Assembly (NCBI RefSeq): GCF_000577245.1
Contig: NZ_CBYO010000011.1
Location: 310,001-374,000, forward strand
Origin: Paucisalibacillus algeriensis
GTDB lineage: Bacteria; Bacillota; Bacilli; Bacillales; Amphibacillaceae
Reading direction: 5' to 3'
Length of the DNA stretch: 64,000 bases
Below the pieces are notes generated by a model. It ran no database searches. It had not been told where the DNA came from and was given only the letters and a program-made list of their open reading frames with translations. Of this stretch, positions 17,041 through 27,076 are shown one piece after another. Position 1 is the stretch's first letter, and every line of letters starts with the position of its first letter. Position numbers and translations under genes: made by a program.

Positions 17041-18561
17041 ATGTTGAAGAAATCACTTAGAAAAACTCACAGGAAGACCCTAGCAAATGAACAATCTTCC
17101 AGTAAGGATATAAAACTCAAAGAATCTGATATTCAATCTAATCTTGAGAAGACAATCGATTCATTTAAATCCATTTATTCCTACCCAGACAACCAAGATG
17201 TAGTATTTCGTTCCATCGAAATATCTGGAATAAATAAAAAATCAACAATCCTCTTTATAAATACTATAACTGACTCCAAGGCACTAGAAGATTATGTAAT
17301 TGGTCCTTTACTTAATAATAAAGGTTCTTCCCAAAAAGTTGAAGATATTATTATGATTCAATCCATAGAGAGAATTAGCAAAGTTGGGGAGATAATTACC
17401 CAGATTAATCAAGGAAATGCTGCACTATTTGTAGAGGGGGAGAACCATGCATACTTACTTGGAGCAGCTAAATTTGAAAGTAGGTCAGTAGAAAAAGCAC
17501 AAAACGAAAACGTCGTAAAGGGACCGAAGGAAGGTTTTAATGAAAAGGCAACTACCAATATATCGCTAATTCGAAAAAGAGTAAAAAGTGAGAGCTTAGT
17601 GGTCGAATCACTCATGATCTCCAAACGTTCAAAAAATGATGTATTTATTGTATACGAGAAAGATCTAGTGAGTGATAAATTATTACAAAATGTAAAAAAC
17701 AGAGTTAATGCTCTGGATGTAGATGCTATTCAAAATCTTAGTCTACTAGAGCAATATATTGAGGAAAGAAAATATTCAATTTTTCCCACAATATTATATA
17801 CAGAACGACCAGATCGTGCTACTTCCTTTATAGAAGATGGATATATCGTATTACTAATGGATAATTCGCCAGATGCATTAGTGCTTCCTGCAACATTTTG
17901 GTCATTCTATCATACATCAGAAGAACACTATTTACGTTTTCCGTACGGGAATTTCACAAGGTTACTACGCATACTAGCTTTATTTATTACGTTATTTACC
18001 TCATCTCTATATGTAGCCGTGGTAACCTATCATTCAGAAATGGTACCTCCTGATTTATTATTAGCAATTGCTGCTACTAGAGAAAAGGTGCCATTTCCTG
18101 CTGCTGTTGAAGTATTTATTATGGAATTTGCCTTCGAATTGATAAGAGAAGCAGGATTGCGTGTCCCAAGTCCTATTGGTCCAACTATTGGTATTGTAGG
18201 GGCACTTATTTTAGGGCAGGCAGCTGTTCAAGCAAATATCGTAAGTCCTATCGTAGTCATAATTGTGGCCTTAGGTGGTTTAAGCTCCTTTGCAATAGGT
18301 GATATTAGTATGAATTTCACCGTCCGAATAAGCAGGTTTTTACTATTATTTTCTGCTAGTTTTATGGGTTTATATGGAATTACAGCATTATTTACCATGG
18401 GAATATTTTATATGGTTTCCATTAAGTCCTTTGGCGTACCATATCTATCTCCTTTAACACCAAGCTATGCATCATCCGGCGATAAGATTTTTAGAAAGGT
18501 ATTACAGAAAGAAATGCTTAGACCTGGTTATTTAAAACCAAAAGATTTGAAAAAACGATAA
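17041..18561 (+). CDS. Spore germinant receptor subunit A (GerKA/GerAA family)
   Basis: A 506-residue GerA-family membrane protein. The N-terminal cytosolic region is lysine-rich with a long soluble domain, followed by four to five helices from about residue 310 on; IREAGLRVPSPIGPTIGIVG is strongly diagnostic. It forms, with the B and C subunits, the nutrient-gated receptor in the spore inner membrane. The frame extends to a TTG at 17023, but the ATG at 17041 starts a normal N-terminus; GGAG is 12 bases off, so the start is slightly uncertain. First gene of a four-gene operon. Ligand unknown. Confidence 0.93.
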   Translation: MLKKSLRKTHRKTLANEQSSSKDIKLKESDIQSNLEKTIDSFKSIYSYPDNQDVVFRSIEISGINKKSTILFINTITDSKALEDYVIGPLLNNKGSSQKVEDIIMIQSIERISKVGEIITQINQGNAALFVEGENHAYLLGAAKFESRSVEKAQNENVVKGPKEGFNEKATTNISLIRKRVKSESLVVESLMISKRSKNDVFIVYEKDLVSDKLLQNVKNRVNALDVDAIQNLSLLEQYIEERKYSIFPTILYTERPDRATSFIEDGYIVLLMDNSPDALVLPATFWSFYHTSEEHYLRFPYGNFTRLLRILALFITLFTSSLYVAVVTYHSEMVPPDLLLAIAATREKVPFPAAVEVFIMEFAFELIREAGLRVPSPIGPTIGIVGALILGQAAVQANIVSPIVVIIVALGGLSSFAIGDISMNFTVRISRFLLLFSASFMGLYGITALFTMGIFYMVSIKSFGVPYLSPLTPSYASSGDKIFRKVLQKEMLRPGYLKPKDLKKR

Positions 18562-18572
18562 GGGGGGTACAA

Positions 18573-19682
18573 ATGGAACAATCAAAACAGTTAATAGGAA
18601 TAAAAGAATATATTGCAATAGTCTTACTTATGGTTGGGACAAAGGTAACGGACAACACACCCTCTATATTATTTGAGTACATAAAGAACGCCGGTTGGAT
18701 GGCACCTATCATTAATGGTCTGATAACAATTATTCCTATCTACTTATTAATAAAAGTTTTTACCAATTATAAAGGCAAAAGTTTAGTCGAAGTATCCGAT
18801 CACCTATTTGGAAAATTTTTTAGCTTTATTATACTGTTAACAATTTTGCTTGTTGCATTTGTGGCAGTTATTGTTGATACAGCTATCTATACGGATATTA
18901 TCGGAACCATGTATTTCACGAAAACCCCCACTATCATCATCTATGGAATATTAATGCTTGTATGTGCTTATGGCGCAACAAGAGGTTTCGAACAAATCGG
19001 CTCAGTTGCCTGGACAGTATTTCCCTATCTCCAAGTGTCATTATTTCTCGCGTTAATCTTAACAATTGGACAGGGAAATGCTGCGTTTTTATTCCCAATT
19101 TTGGGTGATGGAGCATGGGATGTAGTGAAAGAAAGCTCACTAAGACTTTCAATTTATGCTGACTTCCTATATCTTTTTCTATTTTATCCATATATTAAAA
19201 GTGTAAAAGTTTTTAAAAAAGGGACATGGTTAGCACTGATGTTCATTATTATAAACATTAGTATTACGATGGTTTGTTATATTTTTTTATTTGACTACAA
19301 AACTATTATGCAATTAAATTATCCGTATCATGAAGTAATACGGACCATTTCACTTGGTTTTATAATCAATATGGAGGCATTTTTTTTACCATTTTGGCTT
19401 ATTGCATCCTTTGTAAGATTTAGTATATATTTGTATATCAACGCTATTCTATTAGGACATTTATTCAAAATAAAACACTTTGAATACCTGATCCCTTCTT
19501 TAGCTACATTAGTTGTATTTATAGGTATGATTCCAGAAAATCCTACCTTTATTATTTTTGACATAAAAGAAAAGTTGCTATTAATTGCAACACCTCTCTT
19601 TTTCCTCTTACCATTTTTAATGTGGTTGATTGCAAAGCTTAAAGGAGAATTTAAACATGCTAATAAAAGAGATATTAGGTAA
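18573..19682 (+). CDS. Spore germinant receptor subunit B (Spore_permease family)
   Basis: A 369-residue protein with ten membrane helices of the APC-superfamily Spore_permease group (IGIKEYIAIVLLMVGTKVTD at the N-terminus). The B subunit is thought to bind the germinant. AAGGGGGG precedes the ATG, 11 bases after the A-subunit stop. Its last 26 bases overlap the C-subunit gene. Specificity cannot be predicted. Confidence 0.92.
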   Translation: MEQSKQLIGIKEYIAIVLLMVGTKVTDNTPSILFEYIKNAGWMAPIINGLITIIPIYLLIKVFTNYKGKSLVEVSDHLFGKFFSFIILLTILLVAFVAVIVDTAIYTDIIGTMYFTKTPTIIIYGILMLVCAYGATRGFEQIGSVAWTVFPYLQVSLFLALILTIGQGNAAFLFPILGDGAWDVVKESSLRLSIYADFLYLFLFYPYIKSVKVFKKGTWLALMFIIINISITMVCYIFLFDYKTIMQLNYPYHEVIRTISLGFIINMEAFFLPFWLIASFVRFSIYLYINAILLGHLFKIKHFEYLIPSLATLVVFIGMIPENPTFIIFDIKEKLLLIATPLFFLLPFLMWLIAKLKGEFKHANKRDIR

Positions 19683-20916
19683 GTTTATCCTGATTCCAGC
19701 CCTTTTGCTAATTCTAAGTGGATGCTGGGATCAACAAGAAGTAGAAGAGCTTACCTTTGTAATTGCAATTGGAATTGACAAAGTAGAGGATAATGAGAAT
19801 AGTGTTAGAATCACATATTTGATTTCAAACCCGGAGGCAGGTTCTTCTGCACAAAGTGGTGGGTCACAGGAACCACCAAGAGAGATAATATCCTTTGTAG
19901 CGGATGACTTCATTTCCTCTAGAAATATGGCGAATACGGTTATTGCAAAGCAGATTACATATGATTTGTTACGAATGATTATTATTTCAGAGGATTTTGC
20001 TAGAGACGAGAATTTCATTAGATGGATTTATGATGCAACTAAATCGATGGAAATAAAAAGAGACATCAAATTATTAGTTACAAAAGAAGAAACTGCCACA
20101 TTCTTTCAAAATAATAAGCCTTTATTAGAAACAAGACCACATGAATATTTTGAAAAAATACTAGCTACGGGGAATGAAATGGGTAATATACCCGAATCAC
20201 AATTATACCAATTTTTTCGCATTACTGAAGCAGATGCTGATTTATTTTTAGGAATATATGGTACAACGATAAAAGACGAAAATAGCCAATCAGGTGAAAA
20301 CCCTCAACAAATAACTGCTGGGGAGTTTGATTTTCAAGGAGAATCAAATGTAACAGAATTTTTAGGTTCAGCAGTATTTAAGGAAGCTAAGATGATTGAT
20401 ACGTTAACAATCGAAGAAACAAGAATAGCTATATTATTAAACCCATCTTTAAAACCAGGATATTTTATAGGTACAATCCCTGATCCATTTGATGAGAAGT
20501 ATCGAATTGCATTTCGCATGGATAATGCTAGTCCATTAGAATTCAACATGAAGCTAACAAGTGGAACCCCAACTATCGATGTTACTGTTCCATTATTACT
20601 GGAAGTGTTGTCCAATCACAGTATGACTGACTATCATAAGGACAAAGAGAAAAGAAATAAGCTAAAAGAATCAATAGAAGATAATCTTAACAATAAATTT
20701 AATGACTTCGTTAAAAAAACTCAAGAAGAATACAAGTCAGAGCCATTTGGTTGGTCATTATTAGCAAGAAAGAAATTTAGTACTATTTCAGATTGGGAGG
20801 ATTTTGATTGGATGAAAACATATCCAGATATGAAGATAAATGTAACAGCTCAAGTTAAGCTTGGAAAATTCGGGAGACAGAGCGACTTACCTAGAATAGA
20901 GGAGATTAGAGATTGA
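19657..20916 (+). CDS. Spore germinant receptor lipoprotein subunit C
   Basis: A 419-residue lipoprotein of the GerC family. The signal peptide ends in the lipobox ILSGC, followed by the family's CWDQQEVEE motif. The C subunit sits on the outer face of the spore inner membrane in complex with A and B. AAAGGAG lies nine bases before the ATG at 19657, overruling a longer frame from 19630. The start lies inside the B gene and the stop overlaps the start of a fourth gene, so all four are tightly coupled. Confidence 0.93.
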   Translation: MLIKEILGKFILIPALLLILSGCWDQQEVEELTFVIAIGIDKVEDNENSVRITYLISNPEAGSSAQSGGSQEPPREIISFVADDFISSRNMANTVIAKQITYDLLRMIIISEDFARDENFIRWIYDATKSMEIKRDIKLLVTKEETATFFQNNKPLLETRPHEYFEKILATGNEMGNIPESQLYQFFRITEADADLFLGIYGTTIKDENSQSGENPQQITAGEFDFQGESNVTEFLGSAVFKEAKMIDTLTIEETRIAILLNPSLKPGYFIGTIPDPFDEKYRIAFRMDNASPLEFNMKLTSGTPTIDVTVPLLLEVLSNHSMTDYHKDKEKRNKLKESIEDNLNNKFNDFVKKTQEEYKSEPFGWSLLARKKFSTISDWEDFDWMKTYPDMKINVTAQVKLGKFGRQSDLPRIEEIRD

Positions 20917-21071
20917 GATTATTAATTTGGGTAATAATGCTAATTATGTTCTTTTACACACTTGGTTTTTCAATTACACTTTGGAAAGGAAAAACCAAGG
21001 TAGGGTCCATATTTGTACTTTGCTTAGCGTTAGCTATTGCTATCTCCCCCTTCTTTTCAGTACTAAAATGA
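20913..21071 (+). CDS. Small two-helix membrane protein, candidate germinant-receptor D subunit
   Basis: A 52-codon frame starting at a TTG that overlaps the C-subunit stop (TTGA). GAGGAG is eight bases before this TTG, so translation is likely. It has two hydrophobic helices (about 3-23 and 30-49) joined by the basic loop LWKGKTKVG. Small two-helix D proteins encoded in or near ger operons are known to modulate receptor function; the match here is position and topology, not sequence. The stop codon lies in the terminator stem. Confidence 0.65.
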   Translation: MRLLIWVIMLIMFFYTLGFSITLWKGKTKVGSIFVLCLALAIAISPFFSVLK

Positions 21072-21106
21072 ACTTGGCTTACATTAATCTTGTAAGCCAA
21101 GTTCAT
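21068..21106. terminator. Bidirectional terminator of ger operon / glutamate dehydrogenase
   Basis: Perfect 16-bp arms ATGAACTTGGCTTACA (21068-21083) and TGTAAGCCAAGTTCAT (21091-21106), loop of seven bases, between convergent genes. Confidence 0.85.
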
Positions 21107-21115
21107 TCCAATATA

Positions 21116-22495
21116 TTAGTATAACTTTCCTTGTCGATATAAAATTGTCGATAACTTCATAACTGCATGGATATAACAATTTTGTCTTAATGAGAATGGA
21201 TCACCAAAGAACTGCGGAAACACGGAATCAAAGGTTTTTTTCATTTTATCATATAGTTTTTCAAATACTTGTTCTTCACTATAGAATTGCGTTTCTCTTC
21301 CTTGTAGCCACTCTAAATACGAAACGATAACCCCACCAGCATTAGCTAATATGTCTGGGATAATAATAATTCCTTTTTCACTTAAGTAATCATCCGCTTC
21401 GGTTGTCACTGGTGCGTTGGCACCTTCCACAATGATCTTGGCTTGAATTTTCTTCATGTTATCATGATGAATTTGATTTTCTAATGCTGCTAAAAATAAT
21501 ACATCGACATCTAGCATAAGGATATCTTCACGATTTAAAATAGTTGCTTTTATACTCGCTTCGTTCAGTTGAGATTCATTAATAGGAAGATCCCCTTTAT
21601 TTTTGGTAACAAACTTAACTAAGGATGGGATATCTAAACCGTCAGAATTGAATAAGGTAACATTTCGGTCACTAACCGCTACAACTTTATTATTAAGATG
21701 ATTACATTGATAGGCGGATAGAGCCGCTATTGAGCCTACATTGCCAAATCCTTGAAAGGCAAGTTTTAAAGGTCTATCTTTCAAAGACAATGCTGTCTTC
21801 GCAAATATATTGTCCCGCTCTGCTAACCAACTCTCTTTATCTTGGACAAAATCATGTAATAAATACCGAAATGTAAAGTAGACCCCTTTACCTGTTGCTT
21901 CTCTTCTCCCTAAGGAGCCTCCATTAATCACACTTTTTCCAGTAAAACTACCAAGGTATGATTCACCAGGACGAATACTTTTATACTCTGCCATCATCCA
22001 ATCCATTTCCCGTTCTCCTGTTCCAACATCAGGTGCAGGGATGTCCTTATCCGGACCTAGAATATCACTAAAGTATTGAACATATTTCTTACAAATCACA
22101 TAAAGATCCCTTTCACTAAATTCACGTGGATTAATTACGACGCCACCTTTTCCACCACCAAAAGGGACCTCATGTAATGCGTTCTTAAGCGTCATTAGTG
22201 AAGCGAGATTCACAACTTCATCCTCTTTTACGGTCTCATGGAATCGAATTCCACCCTTGTAAGGACCTAGAACATTATTGTGCTGAACACGAAAGGAAGG
22301 AATTCGAACAACTTGACCATTTTCTAATGCAATCCTTAAGTAGGATTTATTAACATGATCTGGAGTTGAGAGGATGGAAAGTAAGGAAGTAAATGCCTTC
22401 TTTCTCCCATCTCCAGTTAATTCTGGTAAAAAAGCTTTGTCATCTATTAATGCTTTTAAGGACTTACTTACAATATCAACCGTTTGATTTGCCAC
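21116..22495 (-). CDS. Glu/Leu/Phe/Val dehydrogenase (glutamate dehydrogenase)
   Basis: A 459-residue NAD(P)-dependent amino-acid dehydrogenase converting glutamate to 2-oxoglutarate and ammonia. Visible: the dimerisation domain with GPYKGGIRFH, the catalytic-lysine loop FGGGKGGVV, PAPDVGTGEREMDWM, and the Rossmann domain GFGNVGS. It is longer than RocG/GudB of B. subtilis (about 424), with an insertion around residues 205-240, placing it in another GDH subgroup; leucine or valine specificity cannot be excluded. Monocistronic; no regulator is adjacent. Confidence 0.88.
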   Translation of the reverse strand: MANQTVDIVSKSLKALIDDKAFLPELTGDGRKKAFTSLLSILSTPDHVNKSYLRIALENGQVVRIPSFRVQHNNVLGPYKGGIRFHETVKEDEVVNLASLMTLKNALHEVPFGGGKGGVVINPREFSERDLYVICKKYVQYFSDILGPDKDIPAPDVGTGEREMDWMMAEYKSIRPGESYLGSFTGKSVINGGSLGRREATGKGVYFTFRYLLHDFVQDKESWLAERDNIFAKTALSLKDRPLKLAFQGFGNVGSIAALSAYQCNHLNNKVVAVSDRNVTLFNSDGLDIPSLVKFVTKNKGDLPINESQLNEASIKATILNREDILMLDVDVLFLAALENQIHHDNMKKIQAKIIVEGANAPVTTEADDYLSEKGIIIIPDILANAGGVIVSYLEWLQGRETQFYSEEQVFEKLYDKMKKTFDSVFPQFFGDPFSLRQNCYIHAVMKLSTILYRQGKLY

Positions 22496-22575
22496 AATAT
22501 GACCTCCAACAATTTATTACTTCTAGTATAATTGTAACAAAAGCAAACATAGATACCAATTATAATTATCTAAAT

Positions 22576-23991
22576 TTACAGAATAAAAACCGCGAATAGT
22601 GTCATGACAAATAATCCAATGATTACTGGTAGGAAGTTTTTACGAACGAGCTCCATAACGGACACACCACAAAATCCTGCTATTGCAATAAGTGAAGACC
22701 AAGCTACAATGGTTCCGCCACCAGTCCAGATGGCTCCCATTTGACCTATGGCAGCAAGTGTAGCAGTATCCATGCCTTGTGTTTCAAGGGAAGCTGCAAG
22801 AGCACCGGTTAACGGTAATCCAGAGAAACCTGACCCATCCAGTCCCGTTATAATACCTATAATTAATACACTAAACGCAGCAAGTATTGCACTTTGTGGT
22901 AAAAACTCTTGAGTAGCTTCGACTAAACCAAATAGGAACGACGGCCCCTCTTCCACACCCAAAATATTAGCAGCAAAATCACCACTACCTAAAAAGAAAA
23001 AACCTGCAATTGGTATAACTGGTCCCATCGCTTTGAATGCAAAGACAAAGCCATCCGTAATATGATTGGAAATATAATCAAGGGCATGATGTTTACCAAA
23101 AGCGACTGTCGATAGAAGTAACAATATAACTGCAACACCACCAACAAATGCAGCTCCATCTCCACCTACTAAGCCACCACTCCCAGTAAATAGTTTATTG
23201 TACATCATATAAATGACTACTACTAATAAGGATAGCGGTACAAAAATAGCAAACACTTTACTCCATCTCGATAAATTATTCGTTTTTGCTTCGTTGGTAG
23301 TGTTTTCTGCGGCATTTAATGTGTTTAAGTCTGCTTCATTTCTTGGGTCATCCTTAGCACGAATACCCTTACGATACATAAAGTATGCTAGCAATATTGC
23401 AATTCCACCGGCTATTACAGATAGAATTAAAGATTTATCTGCAACAACTCCTGCATCAATTCCGGCAGAAGTTGCTGATAAGCTTGGAGCAACCTGTACA
23501 ATATAGTCAGAAGATAATGCCATTCCCTGACCAGCAAGTGCAATTGCAACAGCTGCTGTGATTGCTGGCAGTCCGGCCCTTACTGCAGCCGGTACCAATA
23601 ATGCACAAATTAACGGCACAGCTGGAGTTGGCCAAAAGAACAATGAAATAACATAAGTTACACCAACCAATACAAAAAATGATATATGCCCATTTATCAT
23701 TACTTTCTGAATCGGTTGAATCATTCTTACATCTGCTCCTAAATCCTTTAACGAATTTAACAAAGCCAACATAAAAGTAATGATTAAGAAAATACTAAAT
23801 AACTCTTGTGCGGCAATTAAATTAGCATTAAAGATAGCTGTAAATCCATCAACAATACTTCCCTTATACACCCAAGCGATAATAAATGTCCCTAATAAAG
23901 TTGGAAGAACGACACCTTTTCGGAATATCATTGTTACAATGATAGCTAGCGTAAAAATACCATATAGCCAATGGGCTAATGTAAGCTCCAT
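22576..23991 (-). CDS. Ion-transporter superfamily permease, substrate unknown
   Basis: A 471-residue polytopic membrane protein with about 11-12 helices and a charged central loop (KGIRAKDDPRNEADLN) that splits it in two halves, as in carriers of the ion-transporter (CitM/GntP/DcuC-like) superfamily. Gly/Pro-rich re-entrant stretches such as FFWPTPAVPLICALLVPAA and TGLDGSGFSGLPLTGAL are of the type that binds carboxylates or cations. AGAGGA precedes the ATG. The substrate (a carboxylate, or Na+/H+ exchange) is not resolvable. It has its own promoter region (about 285 bases shared with the thiT terminator). Confidence 0.7.
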   Translation of the reverse strand: MELTLAHWLYGIFTLAIIVTMIFRKGVVLPTLLGTFIIAWVYKGSIVDGFTAIFNANLIAAQELFSIFLIITFMLALLNSLKDLGADVRMIQPIQKVMINGHISFFVLVGVTYVISLFFWPTPAVPLICALLVPAAVRAGLPAITAAVAIALAGQGMALSSDYIVQVAPSLSATSAGIDAGVVADKSLILSVIAGGIAILLAYFMYRKGIRAKDDPRNEADLNTLNAAENTTNEAKTNNLSRWSKVFAIFVPLSLLVVVIYMMYNKLFTGSGGLVGGDGAAFVGGVAVILLLLSTVAFGKHHALDYISNHITDGFVFAFKAMGPVIPIAGFFFLGSGDFAANILGVEEGPSFLFGLVEATQEFLPQSAILAAFSVLIIGIITGLDGSGFSGLPLTGALAASLETQGMDTATLAAIGQMGAIWTGGGTIVAWSSLIAIAGFCGVSVMELVRKNFLPVIIGLFVMTLFAVFIL

Positions 23992-24221
23992 TTACATCTT
24001 CCTCTCTTTCCGTTGTGCTATAGCCTATGCGGACCTAAATACAGCGGTGAAAGGGTAATTCAAAAATATGCAAGTAATTTTACACAATTAGTCCTTTATT
24101 CTTTTACTCAGCCCAAGTAAGTTATTTGCCCGGTGTCACAATCCAAATGATTTTTTACATATATTACATTATACTGACTAATTCTCTCAGTACTCGTCAC
24201 CAACAAATTACTTGGGTATTA

Positions 24222-24252
24222 AAAAAGAGTAATCTCCTATGAGATTACTCTT
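24222..24252 (-). terminator. Terminator of thiT transcript
   Basis: Twelve-bp perfect stem (24225-24236 / 24241-24252) with a four-base loop; on the minus strand it is followed by TTTTTT. Confidence 0.85.
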
Positions 24253-24276
24253 AGTATGTGAGCGAAATACCTAATG

Positions 24277-24840
24277 TTAAGCTGATTGTAGCAATGTTTT
24301 AGGTTGCTTGATAAATAAGAAAAACACCACTACTGTTGATAAGATAAATGAAGGTAACATATAAGATCCATTATAAATTAAAGAAAATAACCATACAGGT
24401 TGATCTTCTGGAGCTGAACTGCCCCAGAAGACAATTCCAGCGTAGAAATGAGCTAGAAAACGTAATCCAGAACCTATAAATACTCCTAATGTAATATAAG
24501 TTAGCCTTTTAATAACTTTTCCATCTTTAAGAGCTTGTTGAATTGGTTTTGCAAAGATTCCTGCAACTCCTAAAGCAGTAAATGCAAAGCCATACTCAAT
24601 GAATGCCTGATAAAGATTTAAAATGTAAGCACCAAATGCCATTTGAAGAACACCCCACAACAACCCTGCAAGAAGTCCCCCTTTTAATCCCCAACGAAAA
24701 GCAACAATAAAAATAGGTATCATAGCAAAAGAGATTGAACCACCATTAGGCATCTTAAATGCTGGCAAAAGGTCTAATACTAATGCCAAAGCCGTAAATA
24801 CAGCTACCTCAACCATAAATAACGTTTTTTTAGAACTCAT
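24277..24840 (-). CDS. thiT: Thiamine transporter ThiT (ECF S component)
   Basis: A 187-residue protein with six membrane helices, the substrate-binding S component of an energy-coupling-factor transporter for thiamine. Family stretches are visible: PNGGSISFAMIPIFIVAFRWG near the N-terminus and GLRFLAHFYAGIVFWG in the second half, which carry thiamine-binding aromatics. The EcfA/A'/T module is encoded elsewhere. A TPP riboswitch and terminator precede it, fixing the substrate. GGGGAGG is before the ATG. Confidence 0.95.
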   Translation of the reverse strand: MSSKKTLFMVEVAVFTALALVLDLLPAFKMPNGGSISFAMIPIFIVAFRWGLKGGLLAGLLWGVLQMAFGAYILNLYQAFIEYGFAFTALGVAGIFAKPIQQALKDGKVIKRLTYITLGVFIGSGLRFLAHFYAGIVFWGSSAPEDQPVWLFSLIYNGSYMLPSFILSTVVVFFLFIKQPKTLLQSA

Positions 24841-24894
24841 GTTATTTCCTCCCCAACTGTATTATAAAAACCCGAAATATGGATTTTTAAACAC

Positions 24895-24958
24895 AAAAAA
24901 AGCAATGCCAAGGGGAAGCTTCCTGATGGGGAATTCCGCTCACATTGCATACTTTATC
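24895..24958 (-). terminator. Riboswitch-controlled terminator before thiT
   Basis: GCAATG...CATTGC outer stem (24953-24958 / 24902-24907 on this strand) with inner GGAA/TTCC pairing, followed by seven U. It is the expression platform of the TPP riboswitch. Confidence 0.75.
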
Positions 24959-24969
24959 CATCATAAAAG

Positions 24970-25055
24970 CCACCATCCCTACGCTAGTACTAACTAACAG
25001 GTTCAAAGGGTCTGAACTAACTCGTTCACTCTCAGCCAAAAGGCTCCCCCTGTGG
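24970..25055 (-). ncRNA. TPP riboswitch (THI element)
   Basis: On the minus strand the conserved TPP aptamer is plain: GGCTGAGAGTGA, then GACCCTTTGAACCTG, then GCGTAGGGATGG, closed by a P1 stem CCAC/GTGG. It lies just before a terminator and thiT, so thiamine pyrophosphate is expected to cause premature termination. Confidence 0.95.
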
Positions 25056-25123
25056 TCTTATTTTTCACTTTTTTTGCTATTGCTATTGTAGCTTAAGTTT
25101 ATTCTTTTGGCAATTATTCCTGT

Positions 25124-26911
25124 TTATAGAGAAATAAACTCTTCAACATCCTTAACACAAAGTGCAATAGCATTCTCCCAGAAATCAGGCTTTGTAAGGT
25201 CTACATTTAAGTGTTTCATTGCTAAATCTTCTACATTCATACGACCCGTATCACGTAATAATGCAATATAGTCATCTTCAAAACTCTTATTACTATTTTG
25301 TGCATGTGCATAGATTCCAAGACTAAATAAATATCCAAATGTGTATGGGAAGTTGTAGAAAGGTGTTCCTGTAATATGAAAATGTAATTTCGATGCCCAG
25401 AAAGTTGGATCGTACTCATTAAGAGCATCACAATAAGCTTCTTTCTGTGCTACGATCATCAACTCATTAAGACGATTTACGGAAACCATACCTTGTTTAC
25501 GTTCCTCATAAAATCTAGTCTCGAATAGGAATCTCGAATGGATATTCATAAAGAATGCTATACTACGCTGTATTTTATCTTCTAACAATTCAATTTTTTC
25601 TTCCTTTGTTTCTGCACCCTTAACCGTTGCATCCGCTACAATCATTTCGGCAAACGTAGAAGCTGTTTCTGCAACATTCATAGCATACCCCTGGTTTAGA
25701 CCGTGCATATCATTCATAACATGCTGGTGATATGCATGCCCTAATTCATGTGCAAGTGTAGATATATTGGATGATGTTCCAGAGTATGTCATAAATACTC
25801 TAGTTTGTTGGCTATCTGGGAAGCTAGTACAGAAGCCGCCTGGACGTTTTCCTGGACGATCCTCTACTTCTATCCATCGCTTTTCAAACGCCATCTGTGC
25901 AAATTCTGCCATTTTCGGACTGAACTTACTAAAATTAGTGATAATGAATTTGGCACCTTCTGTGTAAGGTACTGTTTTAACCGTTTTAGATAACGGTGCA
26001 CCAATATCATATATCCCTAGCTCTTCTTTTCCGAGTATTTCTGCTTTTTTATCGAGGTACTTTACGAAGTGCTCTTTATTATTGGTGATTGCATTCCACA
26101 TTGCTTCCAATGTTTCTTTTTTCATCCTGTTAATCTTAAGTGGTTCTTTTAAGACATCATCCCAACCACGATGTTTGTATTTCTGCAAGCGGAAACCAGC
26201 TAAGTGATTAAGTGTTTGTCCAAATAAATCAGAATTATTTTCCCAAGCCTTACTCATTTGTTCAAAAACATGTTTACGAAATTCAGAGTCTGGACTGCTT
26301 AATTTATTTGCTGCCTGTCCAACAGAATAGGACTTAACCTCTTCCCCCTCGGTAATTTCCACTGTCATATTACCAACTACAGTTTGATACATTTGTCCCC
26401 AAGCATTGTATCCGTCTACAGCCAAGTCATTAATAATAACCTCTTGTTCTGAAGGAAGTAATTCTTTAGCTCCTTCTCTCGTTTCATTTAATACAAATGC
26501 CACCTCACGTAATTCTTCACTATCTAATATACCTGCCCAAGTATTGTCAGAAATAGAAATTAGCTTTTGATTCAAAGTAGTACGAATACCACCCATTTTT
26601 GCAGCTAAGTCATTTCGTCTTCCAACTAATAAATTGGCGTTAGCATCTTTGACATCTTGTGCACTTAAACAACTTATGTATGCAAAGGATTCTCGTAATT
26701 TTTTCATAGTTGCTTCCAATGTCTTTACAATGTCAACTAACAACAAGCTATTTCCGTTCTTATCTGGATCATATTCCATAACTAGAGTGGATAACTCATT
26801 CAATTCTGTCTCTACTATTTTTAGGTATTCCTGAAATTCAATTGATTCGCTTCCTCCAGGAAAAATAACATCCAAATCCCATGTTTTCTCGTATTCACTA
26901 GTCTGCTGCAT
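25124..26911 (-). CDS. pepF: M3-family oligoendopeptidase (PepF-like)
   Basis: A 595-residue zinc metallopeptidase of the M3 family that cleaves oligopeptides in the cytoplasm. The zinc motif HELGHAYHQHVM (HExxH) is near residue 375, with the third ligand Glu in the following MNVAETASTFAEMIV. No signal peptide. A longer frame begins at 26977, but GAGGAGA precedes the ATG at 26911 and the protein then starts normally (MQQTSEYEKTWDLD). Monocistronic, lying between the TPP riboswitch of thiT and the lysis genes on the same strand. Confidence 0.93.
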   Translation of the reverse strand: MQQTSEYEKTWDLDVIFPGGSESIEFQEYLKIVETELNELSTLVMEYDPDKNGNSLLLVDIVKTLEATMKKLRESFAYISCLSAQDVKDANANLLVGRRNDLAAKMGGIRTTLNQKLISISDNTWAGILDSEELREVAFVLNETREGAKELLPSEQEVIINDLAVDGYNAWGQMYQTVVGNMTVEITEGEEVKSYSVGQAANKLSSPDSEFRKHVFEQMSKAWENNSDLFGQTLNHLAGFRLQKYKHRGWDDVLKEPLKINRMKKETLEAMWNAITNNKEHFVKYLDKKAEILGKEELGIYDIGAPLSKTVKTVPYTEGAKFIITNFSKFSPKMAEFAQMAFEKRWIEVEDRPGKRPGGFCTSFPDSQQTRVFMTYSGTSSNISTLAHELGHAYHQHVMNDMHGLNQGYAMNVAETASTFAEMIVADATVKGAETKEEKIELLEDKIQRSIAFFMNIHSRFLFETRFYEERKQGMVSVNRLNELMIVAQKEAYCDALNEYDPTFWASKLHFHITGTPFYNFPYTFGYLFSLGIYAHAQNSNKSFEDDYIALLRDTGRMNVEDLAMKHLNVDLTKPDFWENAIALCVKDVEEFISL

Positions 26912-27034
26912 TAAATCTCTCCTCATTTTAAAATTAGAATTAATTAGTATTTTACCAATAAATGAATTAATTTTCACTAATAATATTTTGGAAACCGAAA
27001 TATTTCTATTCCGAAATACTTTTAATCACAGTTA

Positions 27035-27067
27035 AGGATGTCTTAATGAAAGTCAGTAAGACATCCT
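27035..27067. terminator. Terminator between lysis genes and pepF
   Basis: AGGATGTCTTA (27035-27045) / TAAGACATCCT (27057-27067). Read on the plus strand it runs into TGATAAATTTTTATT. As the flanking genes are both on the minus strand, it ends the amidase transcript. Confidence 0.65.
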
Positions 27068-27076
27068 GATAAATTT

